From Gordonia jinghuaiqii (lineage in GTDB: Bacteria; Actinomycetota; Actinomycetes; Mycobacteriales; Mycobacteriaceae), in the NCBI RefSeq assembly GCF_014041935.1, contig NZ_CP059491.1, forward strand, positions 2,480,001-2,544,000: a stretch of 64,000 nt of DNA, written 5' to 3'. Positions 17,826-28,900 of the stretch are shown piece by piece. Position numbers and translations under genes: made by a program. Numbering within the stretch: position 1 is the stretch's first letter; every line of letters begins with the position of its first letter. Under the pieces are notes generated by a model that had not been told where the DNA came from, ran no database searches, and worked only from the letters and a program-made list of their open reading frames with translations.

Positions 17826-18740
17826 GATGGTGGCCGTCTCGATCGTCACGGGCAATTTGGGCTTGCCGTCGCCGGGCTGGCTGCCGGCCGGCCCGGGCGT
17901 GATGCCGCCTTCGTAGATCTTGTCGAGCACCGCGAGACCCGGTTCGTCGACCTTGCCGACGATCGAGTAGTCGGGTCCGAGTTCGCTGTCGGAGATGACG
18001 ATGAACAGCTGGCTCGAGCCGGTGTTCGGGTTCTGTCCGCCCTGGCTGCTGTTGGCGATGGCGACGGTGCCGCGGGGGTAGACCACCGGCTGCGACCCGG
18101 TCGTCGGATCGGGCTGCCCGGCCTTCGCCAGATCGGTGGGCGGCTCGTCGGGACTGGTCCAGCCCGGACCGCTCATGCCGGTACCGGTGGGATCACCGCA
18201 CTGCAGGATCTTCAGCTTGTCGCTGGTGGTCATCCGGTGGCACGTCGTGTCGTCGTAGAACTTGTTCTCGATCAGCGAGGCCACCGCGGCGGTGTTGCAG
18301 GGGGCGCCGTCGCGTTCCAGGGTGATCGGCAGGACGCCCTGCGTGGTGGTGAAGGTGGCCTGTTCGGTCCCCGACTTCAGGACGCGCTCGTCCGGCTTCG
18401 GGGACTGGCGCTCGTTCTTGGCGGCGGCCTTGAGTTCGTCGAGTTCGGCCTGGTACTGCGGTCGCTGCTCGGCGGGCACCGTGTCGGGTACCTCGTCGGG
18501 GAGCTGGGAGAACCGGCTCGGCGAGTCCTCGTAGGCGCAGGTGGTCCACCGTGCTGCCTCGCGGTCGTCCATGATCTTCTTCACCACGACCGCGGTGACA
18601 CCGGCGACCACGGCGACCACGACGGCGGTCGAGATCGAGGCGATCATGATCTTCCGCTTGCGCCGGGCGAGGCGCTCGCTCTCGAGGCGTTCTTCGAGCT
18701 TGCGCTTCGCCGCCTCGCGGCGCTCCTCATTCGTGGACAC
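17820..18740 (-). CDS. ppiB: Membrane-anchored cyclophilin-type peptidyl-prolyl isomerase
   Basis: 306 residues from GTG 18740, chosen for the AGGAGG upstream; the frame is open to 18782. Basic/acidic coiled N-terminus, a single TM (about 32-54, IMIASISTAVVVAVVAGVTA), a linker, then an extracytoplasmic cyclophilin domain from about 135. It has TCHRMT, QCGDPTGTGMSGPGW and SQLFIVISD, corresponding to the conserved HR, QGGDPTGTG and Q-F-F of cyclophilins. It assists folding of exported proteins. Convergent with relA, as in mycobacteria (Rv2582). Confidence 0.9.
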   Translation of the reverse strand: MSTNEERREAAKRKLEERLESERLARRKRKIMIASISTAVVVAVVAGVTAVVVKKIMDDREAARWTTCAYEDSPSRFSQLPDEVPDTVPAEQRPQYQAELDELKAAAKNERQSPKPDERVLKSGTEQATFTTTQGVLPITLERDGAPCNTAAVASLIENKFYDDTTCHRMTTSDKLKILQCGDPTGTGMSGPGWTSPDEPPTDLAKAGQPDPTTGSQPVVYPRGTVAIANSSQGGQNPNTGSSQLFIVISDSELGPDYSIVGKVDEPGLAVLDKIYEGGITPGPAGSQPGDGKPKLPVTIETATID

Positions 18741-19034
18741 GCGGGTGGATCCTCCTGAATCTCGGCAGGCTCGTGCCGACAATCTGCGCGGACGTCACTG
18801 ACTCGAGACGCAAGTGTGCCAGTTGTACCTGAGAACGAGTTGCAGTGGGTGGTGGGGCCGGGGTGTCGCCGGGCGTGGGGTTCGGGGGCGTGGGTGCTCC
18901 GCCGGACCCGGCGATGAGGCGGATGGCGGTGGACAACGGTGTCTGCGCCACAATAGAGGGAATCCATCCCCGTCACCGGCGTTCGGTAGCCGGTGTCCAC
19001 GCGGACCTGTTCCACCGACCCTGCAAGGAGCACG

Positions 19035-19751
19035 ATGCTGATCACCGGATTCCCTGCCGGCATGTTCCAGACGAACTGCTACATCCTCGCCACGGAGGCC
19101 GGGGCGGAGGCGGTCGTCATCGACCCGGGACAGGATGCGGCGCCGCGCGTCCGCGAGCTCCTCGCCGAACACGACCTGACCCCGGTCGCGGTGCTGCTGA
19201 CGCACGGGCATCTGGACCACACGTGGAACGCGGCGCAGCTGTGCGACGAGTACTCCATCCCGGCCTACATCCACGCCGCCGACCGGCCGATGCTGGCAGA
19301 CCCGGGCCAGGGGATCGGACGGGCACTGGGCGCGATGATCGGCGATGTGGAGTTCGCCGAGCCGGAGAAGGTCATCGAGTTCGTCGACGGCGAGGCGGTC
19401 GAGTTGGCCGGCATCCACTTCTCGGTCGACCTGGCGCCCGGTCACACCCAGGGTTCGGTGCTCCTCGGCGTCGAGGTGGACACGGTGCCGGTCTGCTTCT
19501 CCGGTGACGTACTGTTTGCCGGGTCCATCGGCCGCACGGACCTGCCGGGCGGCAACCACCAGCAGTTGCTCGACTCCATCGCGACGAGGATGCTGCCGAT
19601 GCCCGCCGACACCGTCGTGCTGCCCGGGCACGGGCAGCAGACCACGATCGGCCAGGAGATCGCGACCAATCCGTTCCTGGTCGACCTCGCTCCTCCGGGG
19701 GACCGCGGGACCGACCAGAGCGCACGACCGAAGGGACGACACGGACTGTGA
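19035..19751 (+). CDS. Metallo-beta-lactamase fold hydrolase (glyoxalase II-like)
   Basis: 238 residues. THGHLDH carries the first zinc ligands, GHTQGSV and [20 protein letters not shown] the next, and [12 protein letters not shown] the last, all in standard spacing for glyoxalase II-type MBL proteins. The exact substrate (S-lactoylglutathione/mycothiol thioester or other) cannot be told. ATG 19035 has AAGGAG five bases upstream. Its stop overlaps the hisS GTG. Same place as Rv2581c. Confidence 0.88.
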   Translation: MLITGFPAGMFQTNCYILATEAGAEAVVIDPGQDAAPRVRELLAEHDLTPVAVLLTHGHLDHTWNAAQLCDEYSIPAYIHAADRPMLADPGQGIGRALGAMIGDVEFAEPEKVIEFVDGEAVELAGIHFSVDLAPGHTQGSVLLGVEVDTVPVCFSGDVLFAGSIGRTDLPGGNHQQLLDSIATRMLPMPADTVVLPGHGQQTTIGQEIATNPFLVDLAPPGDRGTDQSARPKGRHGL

Positions 19752-21013
19752 GCGGAGCATTTCAGGCCCCCCGGGGCATCCCTGACTACTTCCCGCCGAA
19801 CTCGGCGGATTTCCGCCGGGTCCGGGACACGCTCACCGACGCCGCGCGTCGTGCAGGCTACGGTCACATCGAATTGCCCGTCTTCGAGGACACCGCGCTC
19901 TTCGCGCGCGGGGTCGGCGAATCGACCGACGTGGTCAGCAAGGAGATGTACACCTTCGCCGACCGCGGTGACCGGTCGGTGACGCTCCGCCCCGAGGGCA
20001 CGGCGGGCGTGGTGCGCGCGGTCATCCAGCACGGGCTCGACCGCGGCCAGCTGCCGATCAAGGTCTGCTACGCGGGACCGTTCTTCCGGTACGAGAAGCC
20101 GCAGACCGGTCGGTACCGGCAGTTGCAGCAGGTGGGTGTCGAGGCCATCGGCGTCGACGACCCGGCCCTGGACGCCGAGGTCATCGCGGTCGCCGACGAG
20201 GGCTACCGACGACTCGGGCTGTCGGGATTCCGCCTCGAGATCACCTCACTCGGCGACGACGAGAGCCGTCCGCGGTACCGGGAGGCGCTGCAGGAGTTCC
20301 TGTTCGGGCTGGACCTGGACGAGGCCACCCGCCAGCGCGCCGAGATCAACCCGCTGCGGGTGCTCGACGACAAGCGCCCCGAGGTGAAGGCCGCGACCGC
20401 GGGCGCACCGCTGCTCATCGACTACCTGTCCGACGACGCGAAGGCACACTTCGACCTCGTCCTGGCCAACCTCGACCGGCTCGGTGTGCAGTACGAGATC
20501 AACCCGCGACTGGTGCGCGGACTGGACTACTACACCAAGACCACCTTCGAGTTCGTCCACGACGGTCTCGGCGCGCAGTCGGGGATCGGTGGCGGCGGAC
20601 GCTACGACGGCCTCATGCGGCAGCTCGGCGCCAAGCAGGACCTCTCGGGCATCGGGTTCGGCATCGGCGTCGACCGCACCATGCTCGCGCTGGAGGCCGA
20701 GGGGGTCGCCGGGACGCAGGCAGCTCGCTGTCAGGTCTTCGGGGTTCCGCTCGGCGCGGCGGCCAAGGCCGAACTCGTCGGCGTCGCAGGCGAACTGCGT
20801 GCGGCCGGGTTCAGCGTCGACCTCGCCTACGGTGACCGCGGACTCAAGGGCGCGATGAAGGCCGCCGACCGTTCCGGTGCGCGACTGGCCCTGGTGCTCG
20901 GTGAGAACGAACTCGCCGAGCGTCAGGTCGAGGTCAAGGACCTGAGCAACGGCGAGCAGCACAAGGTCTCCCTCGACGGCTTGGTGGCCGAGGTGTCACG
21001 GCTGCTGGGCTGA
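19748..21013 (+). CDS. hisS: Histidyl-tRNA synthetase
   Basis: 421 residues. Class II synthetase: motif 1 region [13 protein letters not shown], motif 2 [18 protein letters not shown], the histidine loops [12 protein letters not shown] and GGGRYDGLM, motif 3 [10 protein letters not shown], and a C-terminal anticodon-binding domain from about 325. GTG start overlaps the upstream stop by 4 bp. Confidence 0.96.
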   Translation: MSGAFQAPRGIPDYFPPNSADFRRVRDTLTDAARRAGYGHIELPVFEDTALFARGVGESTDVVSKEMYTFADRGDRSVTLRPEGTAGVVRAVIQHGLDRGQLPIKVCYAGPFFRYEKPQTGRYRQLQQVGVEAIGVDDPALDAEVIAVADEGYRRLGLSGFRLEITSLGDDESRPRYREALQEFLFGLDLDEATRQRAEINPLRVLDDKRPEVKAATAGAPLLIDYLSDDAKAHFDLVLANLDRLGVQYEINPRLVRGLDYYTKTTFEFVHDGLGAQSGIGGGGRYDGLMRQLGAKQDLSGIGFGIGVDRTMLALEAEGVAGTQAARCQVFGVPLGAAAKAELVGVAGELRAAGFSVDLAYGDRGLKGAMKAADRSGARLALVLGENELAERQVEVKDLSNGEQHKVSLDGLVAEVSRLLG

Positions 21014-21255
21014 GGTCCTGCACCTTCCGAAGCGCGGTGAGGTCACTTAAGCGAGTCGTGAGCGGCGTCTCGTGCGCCGAACTCGCAGGGGAGAGGTCAC
21101 CGTGCCCCGCTGTCTCGCCCCGGTCGGGGTTCTCGAGGAGCTGATCCCGTCGGCGATCATGTGGCGACTCAAGCGGTTCGTCCGGGGCTGCCGACTACGG
21201 CGCCTTCGATCCCGAGCACGACGGTCCTACCTCGACCGGAGCCGGACGTCCTGGG
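21014..21255. other. 242-bp convergent gap between hisS and the DUF885 gene
   Basis: No supported gene. A weak stem (GCGAGT 21052-21057 with ACTCGC further on) may help termination. Codons with strong GC3 run in one frame near 21181-21240 but have no start and a stop upstream, so a decayed gene fragment is possible but not shown. Confidence 0.4.
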
Positions 21256-22938
21256 TCAGGGCCCGCCGGTGACGGCGACCTCGGCCGCCAGCACGTCGAG
21301 CGACACGCCGCCGAGCGCCAGTGCGCGCGTGTGGAAGTCCTTGAGCGTCCACTCGGGGTGGGCGCTCAGGGCGGCGTGCCGCGTCTGCTCCCACACCCGC
21401 TGACCGAGCGCGTAGGAGGGTGCCTGGCCGGGCCAGCCGAGGTAGCGGTCGAGTTCGAACCGCAGCACCGAGTGGTCCATGGCCACCGACGAGGTCAGGA
21501 ACTCCCAGGCCTTGTCGGCATCCCACGTCCCGCCGCCGAGGGACCCCGGCGCGGGGAGCCCGCAGTGGACGCCGATGTCGACGACCACCCGCGCGGCCCG
21601 CAGGCGCTGCGAGTCGAGCATGCCCATGCGGTCACCCGGGTCCTGGAGCCAACCGAGTTCGTCCATCAGCCGCTCGGCGTAGAGCGCCCAGCCCTCACCG
21701 TGACCGGAGGTGAACGAGGCGAGTTTGCGCCACGAGTTGAGATCGGGATCGACGATGGCCGAGCCGAGTTGGAGATGGTGGCCCGGTACGCCCTCGTGGT
21801 AGACGGTCGTCTTCTCCTGCCAGGTGTGGAAGACGGTCTGATCGTCGGGCACCGACCACCACATCCGGCCCGGCCGGGACAGATCGGCGGTGGGCTGGGT
21901 GTAGTAGATGATCCCGGTCGACGACGGCGCCAGCCGGCACTCCAGCCGGGACAGGCGCTCGGGGATGTCGAAATGGGTGCCGCCGAGCCCGGCGACCGCG
22001 GCATCGGAGGTCGCCTGCATCCAGTCGACGAACTCGTGGCGGTCGCGGATCTGGTACTGCGGGGCCCGGTCGAGCCAGGCGAGTGTCTCGCCGACGCCGT
22101 GCCCGGGCAGCAGCCCCTCGGCGATCTCGTGCTGCTCGGCCACGATCTGTTCGAGCCGGGTCATCGCCCACGCGTAGGCCTCGTCGGGATCGGCGTCGGC
22201 ACCGAGGTAGGCGGGCAGATGCAGCAGGTAACGGTCGCGCCCGATCGCGTCGTCGTCGACCGCACCGGCGAGGACCTCGCCGCGCAGATAATTCGCCAAT
22301 GTCCCGAACGCGGTGCGGGCGGCGTCCAGGGCGGTGCCCAGGGTGCCGGCCAGAGCCGGGTCGGCGGCGATCGCCGCGGTGTTGCCCGCGATCGCGGCGG
22401 CGGCCGACTCCGATTGTCGCGCAACAGCTTCCACCTGACGTCTGGCCGGCGCAGGGCCGTGACGCAGGCGGTGGGCGAGTCCGTCGACGACGTCGGCCAG
22501 GGCGCCGGGGATCGCGGTGAGGCGGGCCACGAACACCTCACGCCGTTCACGGGTGTCGGTGGGCATGAGATCGAAGACGTCGCGGATGGCCTGCAGCGGG
22601 GAGGCGATCACGTTGCACTCGCCGATGCGCTCGCCCGCCTCGGCGAGTGCGAGTTCGCGACGCAGCGACGCACTCATCGTCGCGACCGTGACGCGGTCGA
22701 CCGGGTCGGCGACCGGGGCGTCGGCGAGGGCGGCGAGGGTGCCTGCGGCGACCTCGGCACGTTCGGCGCACCCCTGGGCCGAGAAGTCGGTGAGCCGGTC
22801 ATCGTGTGCGCCGTGGCCGATCTCGGTGGCGAACAGCGGATCGAGCGCGCACAGCCGGTCGAGGTGCGCCTCGGCGATCGCATCGATCGCCGTCGGGGTG
22901 CGGCCGGTGCCGGGGCCCGCCGGATTCGAGGGCGTCAC
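21256..22938 (-). CDS. DUF885-family protein, predicted metallopeptidase-like
   Basis: 560 residues from GTG 22938, which overlaps the stop of the upstream metallopeptidase gene (GTGA). The longer open frame to 23577 is a shadow of that gene. The DUF885 hallmark VYHEGVPGHHLQ is present near residue 380, with SGHGEGWALYAERLMDELG after it and YLGWPGQAPSYALGQRVW near the C-terminus, all typical of the family. Members are described as membrane or secreted lipoproteins in some species, but no signal peptide is seen here. The HE...H and downstream E resemble a zincin site; peptidase activity is inference. Confidence 0.85.
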   Translation of the reverse strand: MTPSNPAGPGTGRTPTAIDAIAEAHLDRLCALDPLFATEIGHGAHDDRLTDFSAQGCAERAEVAAGTLAALADAPVADPVDRVTVATMSASLRRELALAEAGERIGECNVIASPLQAIRDVFDLMPTDTRERREVFVARLTAIPGALADVVDGLAHRLRHGPAPARRQVEAVARQSESAAAAIAGNTAAIAADPALAGTLGTALDAARTAFGTLANYLRGEVLAGAVDDDAIGRDRYLLHLPAYLGADADPDEAYAWAMTRLEQIVAEQHEIAEGLLPGHGVGETLAWLDRAPQYQIRDRHEFVDWMQATSDAAVAGLGGTHFDIPERLSRLECRLAPSSTGIIYYTQPTADLSRPGRMWWSVPDDQTVFHTWQEKTTVYHEGVPGHHLQLGSAIVDPDLNSWRKLASFTSGHGEGWALYAERLMDELGWLQDPGDRMGMLDSQRLRAARVVVDIGVHCGLPAPGSLGGGTWDADKAWEFLTSSVAMDHSVLRFELDRYLGWPGQAPSYALGQRVWEQTRHAALSAHPEWTLKDFHTRALALGGVSLDVLAAEVAVTGGP

Positions 22939-23795
22939 AGGTCGTCGGTGGCGAAGGTGTCGCACCGGTCGGGATCGCCCGACTGATAGCCGACGGTGAA
23001 CCACCGCGCGCGCTGGGTGGCCGACCCGTGCGTCCACCCCTCGGGGTTGGAGCCCGGGCCCTGGATCGTGTCGTCGCCGATGGCCTTGGCGGTCTGGATG
23101 ACCGAGGCGATCTGCTGCTGCGAGATCGGGGCGAGGAGCGCGTCGGGACCGTTGTCGGCGTGATGGGCCCACACCCCGGCCAGGCAGTCGGCCTGTAGTT
23201 CGACCCGCACCGACCCCGACCGGGGTCCCTGCGATCCCATCCGCTGACCCTGGGCCAGCGCGCCGGTCAGGTTCTGGATGTGATGCCCGTACTCGTGGGC
23301 CACCACGTATTCCTGGGCAAGGGGTCCGTCGCTGCCGCCCATGCGCCGAAGTTGCGTGAAGAACGTCGGGTCGAAATAGGCGGTCGAATCGGCGGGGCAG
23401 TAGAACGGTCCCGTCGCCGAGCTGGCCGCACCGCAGCCGGTGTTCACCGCGTCGGCGAAGATCACGGTCTTCGGCGGGGTGTATTCCGGCCAGATGTCGG
23501 ACCACACGTCGTCGAGGCTGACCGTGGTCGCCTTGATGCGGCAGATCGTGTTCTCGTTGGCCATCTCGTAGGTGCACGCGTCGAGCTGCTGCTGGATCTG
23601 CGCCGCCCCCGAGGACGTGCTCTGCTGCCCGCCGCCCTCGGTACCGAGGAGCTCACCGGGGTTCACCCCGAACAGCAGCGCGACGATCGTGAGGATCAGT
23701 CCGGCGCCGCCGCCGAGCGCGATCCGGCCGGCACCGCCCCCGCCACCACCGGAGACGTTGCCGGTGTCGATGGATCCACTGCCTTGGAAGGTCAC
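22935..23795 (-). CDS. Neutral zinc metallopeptidase (YpfJ family)
   Basis: 286 residues from GTG 23795 ([12 protein letters not shown]), as in homologues; the frame is open further but only into the aspS promoter region. Gly-rich N-terminus, one TM (about 25-44), then an extracytoplasmic domain with [12 protein letters not shown] (zinc-binding HExxH) and [11 protein letters not shown] (third ligand helix). Cysteine pairs suggest disulfides. Matches mycobacterial Rv2575. Divergent from aspS and coupled to the DUF885 gene. Confidence 0.88.
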   Translation of the reverse strand: MTFQGSGSIDTGNVSGGGGGGAGRIALGGGAGLILTIVALLFGVNPGELLGTEGGGQQSTSSGAAQIQQQLDACTYEMANENTICRIKATTVSLDDVWSDIWPEYTPPKTVIFADAVNTGCGAASSATGPFYCPADSTAYFDPTFFTQLRRMGGSDGPLAQEYVVAHEYGHHIQNLTGALAQGQRMGSQGPRSGSVRVELQADCLAGVWAHHADNGPDALLAPISQQQIASVIQTAKAIGDDTIQGPGSNPEGWTHGSATQRARWFTVGYQSGDPDRCDTFATDDL

Positions 23796-23936
23796 GCGGT
23801 CATTCTGGCACGACCGACACCGCCGGCAGGCGCACGCAAAGGTATGCGATTGCCGCTCGGACACCTTGATGCGGCACCATGGACATCTGGCCTCGGGTTT
23901 CCTCTCGGGCGCAACCAACGTTGGGAAGGACTCTCA

Positions 23937-25757
23937 GTGCTCCGCACGCATTCCGCAGGTTCGCTGCGTCGCTCCGACGCGTCGCAGACCGTCACCGTCG
24001 CCGGTTGGGTCGCACGCCGACGCGACCATGGAGGCGTGGTGTTCATCGACCTGCGCGACTCCAGCGGGCTGGTCCAGGTGGTCTTCCGCGACGAGGCGGT
24101 CGCCGCCGCCGCCCACCGCCTGCGCGCCGAGTACTGCGTCGCGGTGACCGGCGTGGTCGAGGTCCGCCCCGAGGGGAGCGAGAACCCCAACCTGAGCTCC
24201 GGCGAGATCGAGATCAACGCCGTCGAGCTCGAGGTCCTCAACGAGTCGGCGCCCCTGCCGTTCCAGCTCGACGAGTCACCCGGTGAGGAGGCGCGTCTGC
24301 GCCACCGCTACCTCGACCTCCGTCGCGAGGGCCCCAGCGCCGCGCTGCGCCTGCGGTCCAAGGCCAACGCCGCCGCGCGCGGTGTGCTCGCCGCACACGA
24401 CTTCGTCGAGATCGAGACGCCGACGCTGACCCGCTCGACGCCCGAGGGCGCGCGTGACTTCCTGGTGCCCGCACGCCTGCAGCCGGGCACCTTCTACGCA
24501 TTGCCGCAGAGCCCGCAGCTGTTCAAGCAGCTGCTCATGGTGGCGGGTATGGAGCGCTACTACCAGATCGCGCGCTGCTACCGCGACGAGGATTTCCGCG
24601 CCGACCGCCAGCCCGAGTTCACCCAGCTCGACATCGAGATGAGCTTCGTCGACCAGGACGACGTCATCGCTGTCGCCGAAGAGGTCCTCGTCGCGCTGTG
24701 GAAGCTGATCGGCGTCGAGATCTCGACCCCGATCCCGCGGATGACCTACGCCGACGCGATGCGCCGGTACGGCTCGGACAAGCCCGACCTCCGGTTCGAC
24801 ATCGAACTCGTCGAATGCGCCGAGTACTTCGCGAACACGCCGTTCCGCGTGTTCCAGTCCCCGTACGTCGGTGCCGTGGTCATGCCCGGTGGGGCGTCGC
24901 AGCCGCGCCGGCAGCTCGACGCCTGGCAGGAATGGGCCAAACAGCGCGGCGCCAAGGGGCTGGCCTATGTGCTCATCGGGGAGGACGGCACGCTCGGCGG
25001 GCCGGTCGCCAAGAACCTGTCCGACGACGAGCGAGCCGGACTGGCCGCCCACGTCGGTGCCGCACCCGGCGACTGTGTCTTCTTCGCGGCCGGCGAGGTC
25101 AAGCCGTCGCGTGCGCTGCTCGGCGCCGCACGCGGTGAGATCGCCTCGAAGCTCGGCTTGATCAAAGACGGGGACTGGGCGTTCACGTGGGTCGTCGACG
25201 CGCCGATGTTCGAGCCCGCGGCCGAGGCCACCGCCTCCGGCGATGTCGCGCTGGGACATTCGGCCTGGACCGCGGTGCACCATGCGTTCACCTCGCCCAA
25301 GCCGGAGTCGATCGACTCCCTCGAGTCCGATCCGGGCTCGGCGCTGGCCTACGCCTACGACATCGTGTGCAACGGCAACGAGATCGGCGGCGGATCGATC
25401 CGTATCCATCGCCGCGACATCCAGGAACGCGTCTTCGAGATCATGGGCATCAGCCACGACGAGGCCCAGGAGAAGTTCGGCTTCCTGCTCGACGCATTCG
25501 CCTACGGCGCACCGCCGCACGGCGGGATCGCGTTCGGCTGGGACCGCATCACCGCCCTGCTCGCCGGTGAGAACTCGATCCGCGAGGTGATCGCCTTCCC
25601 CAAGTCCGGTGGCGGGGTCGACCCACTGACCGACGCGCCGGCCGCGATCACCCCGCAGCAGCGCAAGGAATCCGGCATCGACGCCAGGCCCGCACCCCGC
25701 GGCGGCGCCGAGGCGAAGGACGGAACCGAAGCCGGCCCGGCCGGCGCCGGGGCCTGA
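23937..25757 (+). CDS. aspS: Aspartyl-tRNA synthetase (bacterial type)
   Basis: 606 residues. N-terminal OB fold ([20 protein letters not shown]), motif 1 region, motif 2 [20 protein letters not shown] and the following [10 protein letters not shown], the bacterial GAD insertion (about 290-410) and motif 3 [10 protein letters not shown]. The final 40 residues are an Ala/Gly-rich tail. GTG 23937 has GAAGGA upstream. Actinobacteria often lack AsnRS and use a relaxed AspRS with GatCAB; whether that holds here cannot be judged from this window. Confidence 0.95.
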   Translation: MLRTHSAGSLRRSDASQTVTVAGWVARRRDHGGVVFIDLRDSSGLVQVVFRDEAVAAAAHRLRAEYCVAVTGVVEVRPEGSENPNLSSGEIEINAVELEVLNESAPLPFQLDESPGEEARLRHRYLDLRREGPSAALRLRSKANAAARGVLAAHDFVEIETPTLTRSTPEGARDFLVPARLQPGTFYALPQSPQLFKQLLMVAGMERYYQIARCYRDEDFRADRQPEFTQLDIEMSFVDQDDVIAVAEEVLVALWKLIGVEISTPIPRMTYADAMRRYGSDKPDLRFDIELVECAEYFANTPFRVFQSPYVGAVVMPGGASQPRRQLDAWQEWAKQRGAKGLAYVLIGEDGTLGGPVAKNLSDDERAGLAAHVGAAPGDCVFFAAGEVKPSRALLGAARGEIASKLGLIKDGDWAFTWVVDAPMFEPAAEATASGDVALGHSAWTAVHHAFTSPKPESIDSLESDPGSALAYAYDIVCNGNEIGGGSIRIHRRDIQERVFEIMGISHDEAQEKFGFLLDAFAYGAPPHGGIAFGWDRITALLAGENSIREVIAFPKSGGGVDPLTDAPAAITPQQRKESGIDARPAPRGGAEAKDGTEAGPAGAGA

Positions 25758-25762
25758 CACCC

Positions 25763-25816
25763 GATCACATCGAAAAGCGGTGGCCGAGCGTGAGTTCGGC
25801 CACCGCTCGCGTGATC
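25763..25816 (+). terminator. Stem-loop terminator after aspS
   Basis: AGCGGTGGCCGA (25776-25787) pairs perfectly with TCGGCCACCGCT (25796-25807) around an 8-nt loop, and GATCAC (25763-25768) pairs with GTGATC (25811-25816) outside it. No T-run follows, usual in this group. Confidence 0.7.
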
Positions 25817-25926
25817 GCCGGCGGGCGCCGGTCACCCATCTGTGATGAGATCGCCTCCATGGCGCAGAACGTGGGCACGAGCACGGTGGGAACCCTTGCG
25901 TTGCCGGGTGACCGGGAGGCCGGACG

Positions 25927-28900
25927 ATGACGATCAAGGTTGCCCTCGAACATCGGACGAGCTACTCCTTCGACCGGCCGACCAAGATCTATCCGCATGT
26001 GGTCCGGCTGCGTCCGGCACCGCACTCGCGTACCCCGATCGAGGCGTACTCGCTGACCGTCGAGCCGGGTGATCACTTTCTCAACTGGCAGCAGGACGCC
26101 TTCAGCAATTACCAGGCGCGCCTGGTGTTTCCGGAGCCGTCGAGCACTCTGAGCATCACCGTCAGCCTGGTTGCCGACCTCACCGCGATCAACCCCTTCG
26201 ACTTCTTCATCGAGGACTGGGCCGAGGACTACGGGTTCACCTATCCGGAGCAACTGCGCCGCGACCTCGAGATCTTCCTACGTCCGGCCGGTGTCGCCGA
26301 AGGTGAGTTCGCGGGTGCGCCTGTGCATCCCGCGATCGCGAAGTTCGCCGCCGAGCACAAGCCGGTGGGCCGCACGCGGGTGATCGACTTCCTGGTCGCG
26401 CTGAACGCGGCGGTGCGCGACGCCGTCGGCTACACCGTGCGGCTCGAGGCGGGCGTGCAGTCCCCGGAGTACACGCTCTCCAGTGCCATCGGCTCGTGCC
26501 GCGACTCCGCCTGGCTGCTCGTCGCCCTGTTGCGTGAACTCGGGCTCGCCGCCCGATTCGTGTCCGGGTACCTTGTGCAGCTCACCTCCGACATCAAATC
26601 CCTGGACGGTCCGTCGGGTCCCGATGCCGACTTCACCGATCTGCACGCGTGGACCGAGGTCTACCTGCCCGGCGCCGGTTGGGTCGGCATGGATCCCACC
26701 TCCGGTCTCTTCGCGGGGGAGGGGCACATCCCGCTGGCCGCCACCCCGCATCCCGTCGGCGCCGCGCCGATCACCGGGGCGACCGGACCCTGTCACGCGA
26801 CCCTGGATTTCTCCAACACGGTCACCCGGTTCCACGAGGACCCGCGCGTCACCCTTCCCTACACCGCGGAGCAGTGGGACCGGGTCAACGATCTCGGTGC
26901 CCTGGTGGACAAGCGGATGGCCGACAACGACGTGCGCCTGACGATGGGCGGCGAGCCGACCTTCGTCTCCGTCGACAACCAGACCGATCCGGAATGGCTG
27001 ACCGCCGCCGACGGACCCCACAAGCGGCTGCTGGCCTCCCGGCTGGCCGAACGCCTGAAGCAGGCCCATGCGCCGTACGGGCTGGTCCAGCGCAGTCAGG
27101 GAAAGTGGTATCCCGGTGAGCCGTTGCCGCGCTGGCAGATGCAAGTGATGTGGCGCGACGACGGCGAGCCGATCTGGCGCGATCCGGCACTGCTCGCCGA
27201 TCCGTGGTCGACACCGGAGCAGTGCGCGGCCGCGATCGAGACCGAGACCCACGGCGCCGATCCGGCCGCCGGGGACCACAGTCCGGCCCGGGAGCTGCTC
27301 ACCGCGTTCGCCGAGACGCTCGGCCTACCTGACCGGCAGGTGATGCCCGCCTACGAGGATCCGCTCGTGCGGATGCGCGAACTGGCCGCGATGCCGCCCG
27401 GGGACCCCGGCACCGATCCGACGCTGCCCACCGCGCGTGCGTTCGCGCAGGCGGAGGTCTCGGTGGAGATCGACGGTGTCGAGGTCGACGCCGAGGAGAG
27501 CGACGACGCGGACAGCCTCGCCCCGGCGAGCGACTCGGTGACCAAACGCCGCGCGCTGGTGGCCAAGCTCGACGCCGCGGTCACCGAGCCGACCGCCTAC
27601 GTGCTCCCGCTGAGCCGTTCGGAGGATCGCGCCGACTGGCAGAGCGCCGTGTGGACCACCCGGCGCGGGCGTGTCGTCCTCACCCCCGGAACGTCGCCGG
27701 CCGGACTGCGCCTGCCGCTGAACTCGTTGTCGTGGGGACCTGCGCCGACGCTGTTCGAGGCCGACCCGTCCGCCCGTCCCGGCGCGCTGCCCGCCGATCC
27801 GGCCGCGGCACTGGGCTACACCGTGCGCGAGGTCGACCCGACCGAGTTCCTGCCCCGCACCGCACTCGTCGCCGAGGTTCGTGGCGGCGTGCTGTACGTG
27901 TTCATGCCGCCGACGTCGACGCTCGAGGAGTTCCTCGCCGTCATCGAGCTCGTCGAGGGGGCGGCGGCGGCGACCTCGACGCCCGTGGTCATCGAGGGTT
28001 ACGGGCCACCGGCCGACCCGCGACTGACCTCGCTGTCGGTGACCCCCGACCCGGGTGTCATCGAGGTCAACATCCAGCCGACCGCAGGCTTCGCCGAGCA
28101 GTCCGAACTGCTCGAATCCCTCTACGACCACGCCCGGGCGGTCCGGCTGGGCACCGAGAGCTTCGACCTCGACGGCAGTCACGGCGGCACCGGCGGCGGC
28201 AACCACATCACGCTGGGCGGCACCACCCCGGCCGACTCGCCGATGCTGCGCCGGCCCGACCTACTCGTGTCGATGCTGACCTACTGGCAGCGGCACCCCG
28301 CGTTGTCGTACCTGTTCTCCGGTCGCTTCATCGGAACCACCTCGCAGGCGCCGCGCGCCGACGAGGGGCGTGAGTCGGCCCTCTACGAACTCGAGATCGC
28401 CTTCGCCGAGATCGACCGGCTCGCGGTGACGAGCGACAGCGGTGACACGGCGCCGCCCAATCCGTGGGTCACCGACCGCGCCCTGCGGCACCTGCTCACC
28501 GACATCACCGGCAACACCCACCGGGCCGAGTTCTGCATCGACAAGCTCTACAGTCCGGACTCGGTCCGCGGGCGGCTCGGGCTGCTGGAGTTGCGTGCCT
28601 TCGAGATGCCGCCGCACCACCGGATGGCGATGGTGCAGTCGCTGCTGGTCCGGAGCCTGGTCTCCTGGTTCTGGGAGGAGCCCTATCGGGCGCGGCTGAT
28701 CCGCCACGGCGCGGACCTGCACGGCAAGCATCTGTTGCCGCACTACGTGATCTCCGACATCGCCCTCGTCGCCGAGGACCTCCGCGAGGCCGGCTATCCG
28801 TTCGAGACCGCATGGCTCGACCCGTTCACCGAGTTCCGTTTCCCGCGACTGGGCACCGTGCAGATCCGCGACCAGGAGATCGAGCTCCGCAGCGCCATCG

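Noticed and set aside
21072-21272. 66-residue Arg-rich ORF after hisS
   Set aside because: Composition of an off-frame ORF; a coding-like stretch in another frame has no start. A decayed gene cannot be shown from this alone.
22939-23577. Extension of the DUF885 gene to a 773-residue product
   Set aside because: The extra part is antisense-frame overlap with the metallopeptidase gene and is Arg/His-rich; the GTG at 22938 with a 4-bp overlap fits better.
23280-23936. Longer aspS start giving an 825-residue protein
   Set aside because: The extra N-terminus is antisense to the metallopeptidase gene and unlike any AspRS; GTG 23937 has a Shine-Dalgarno.
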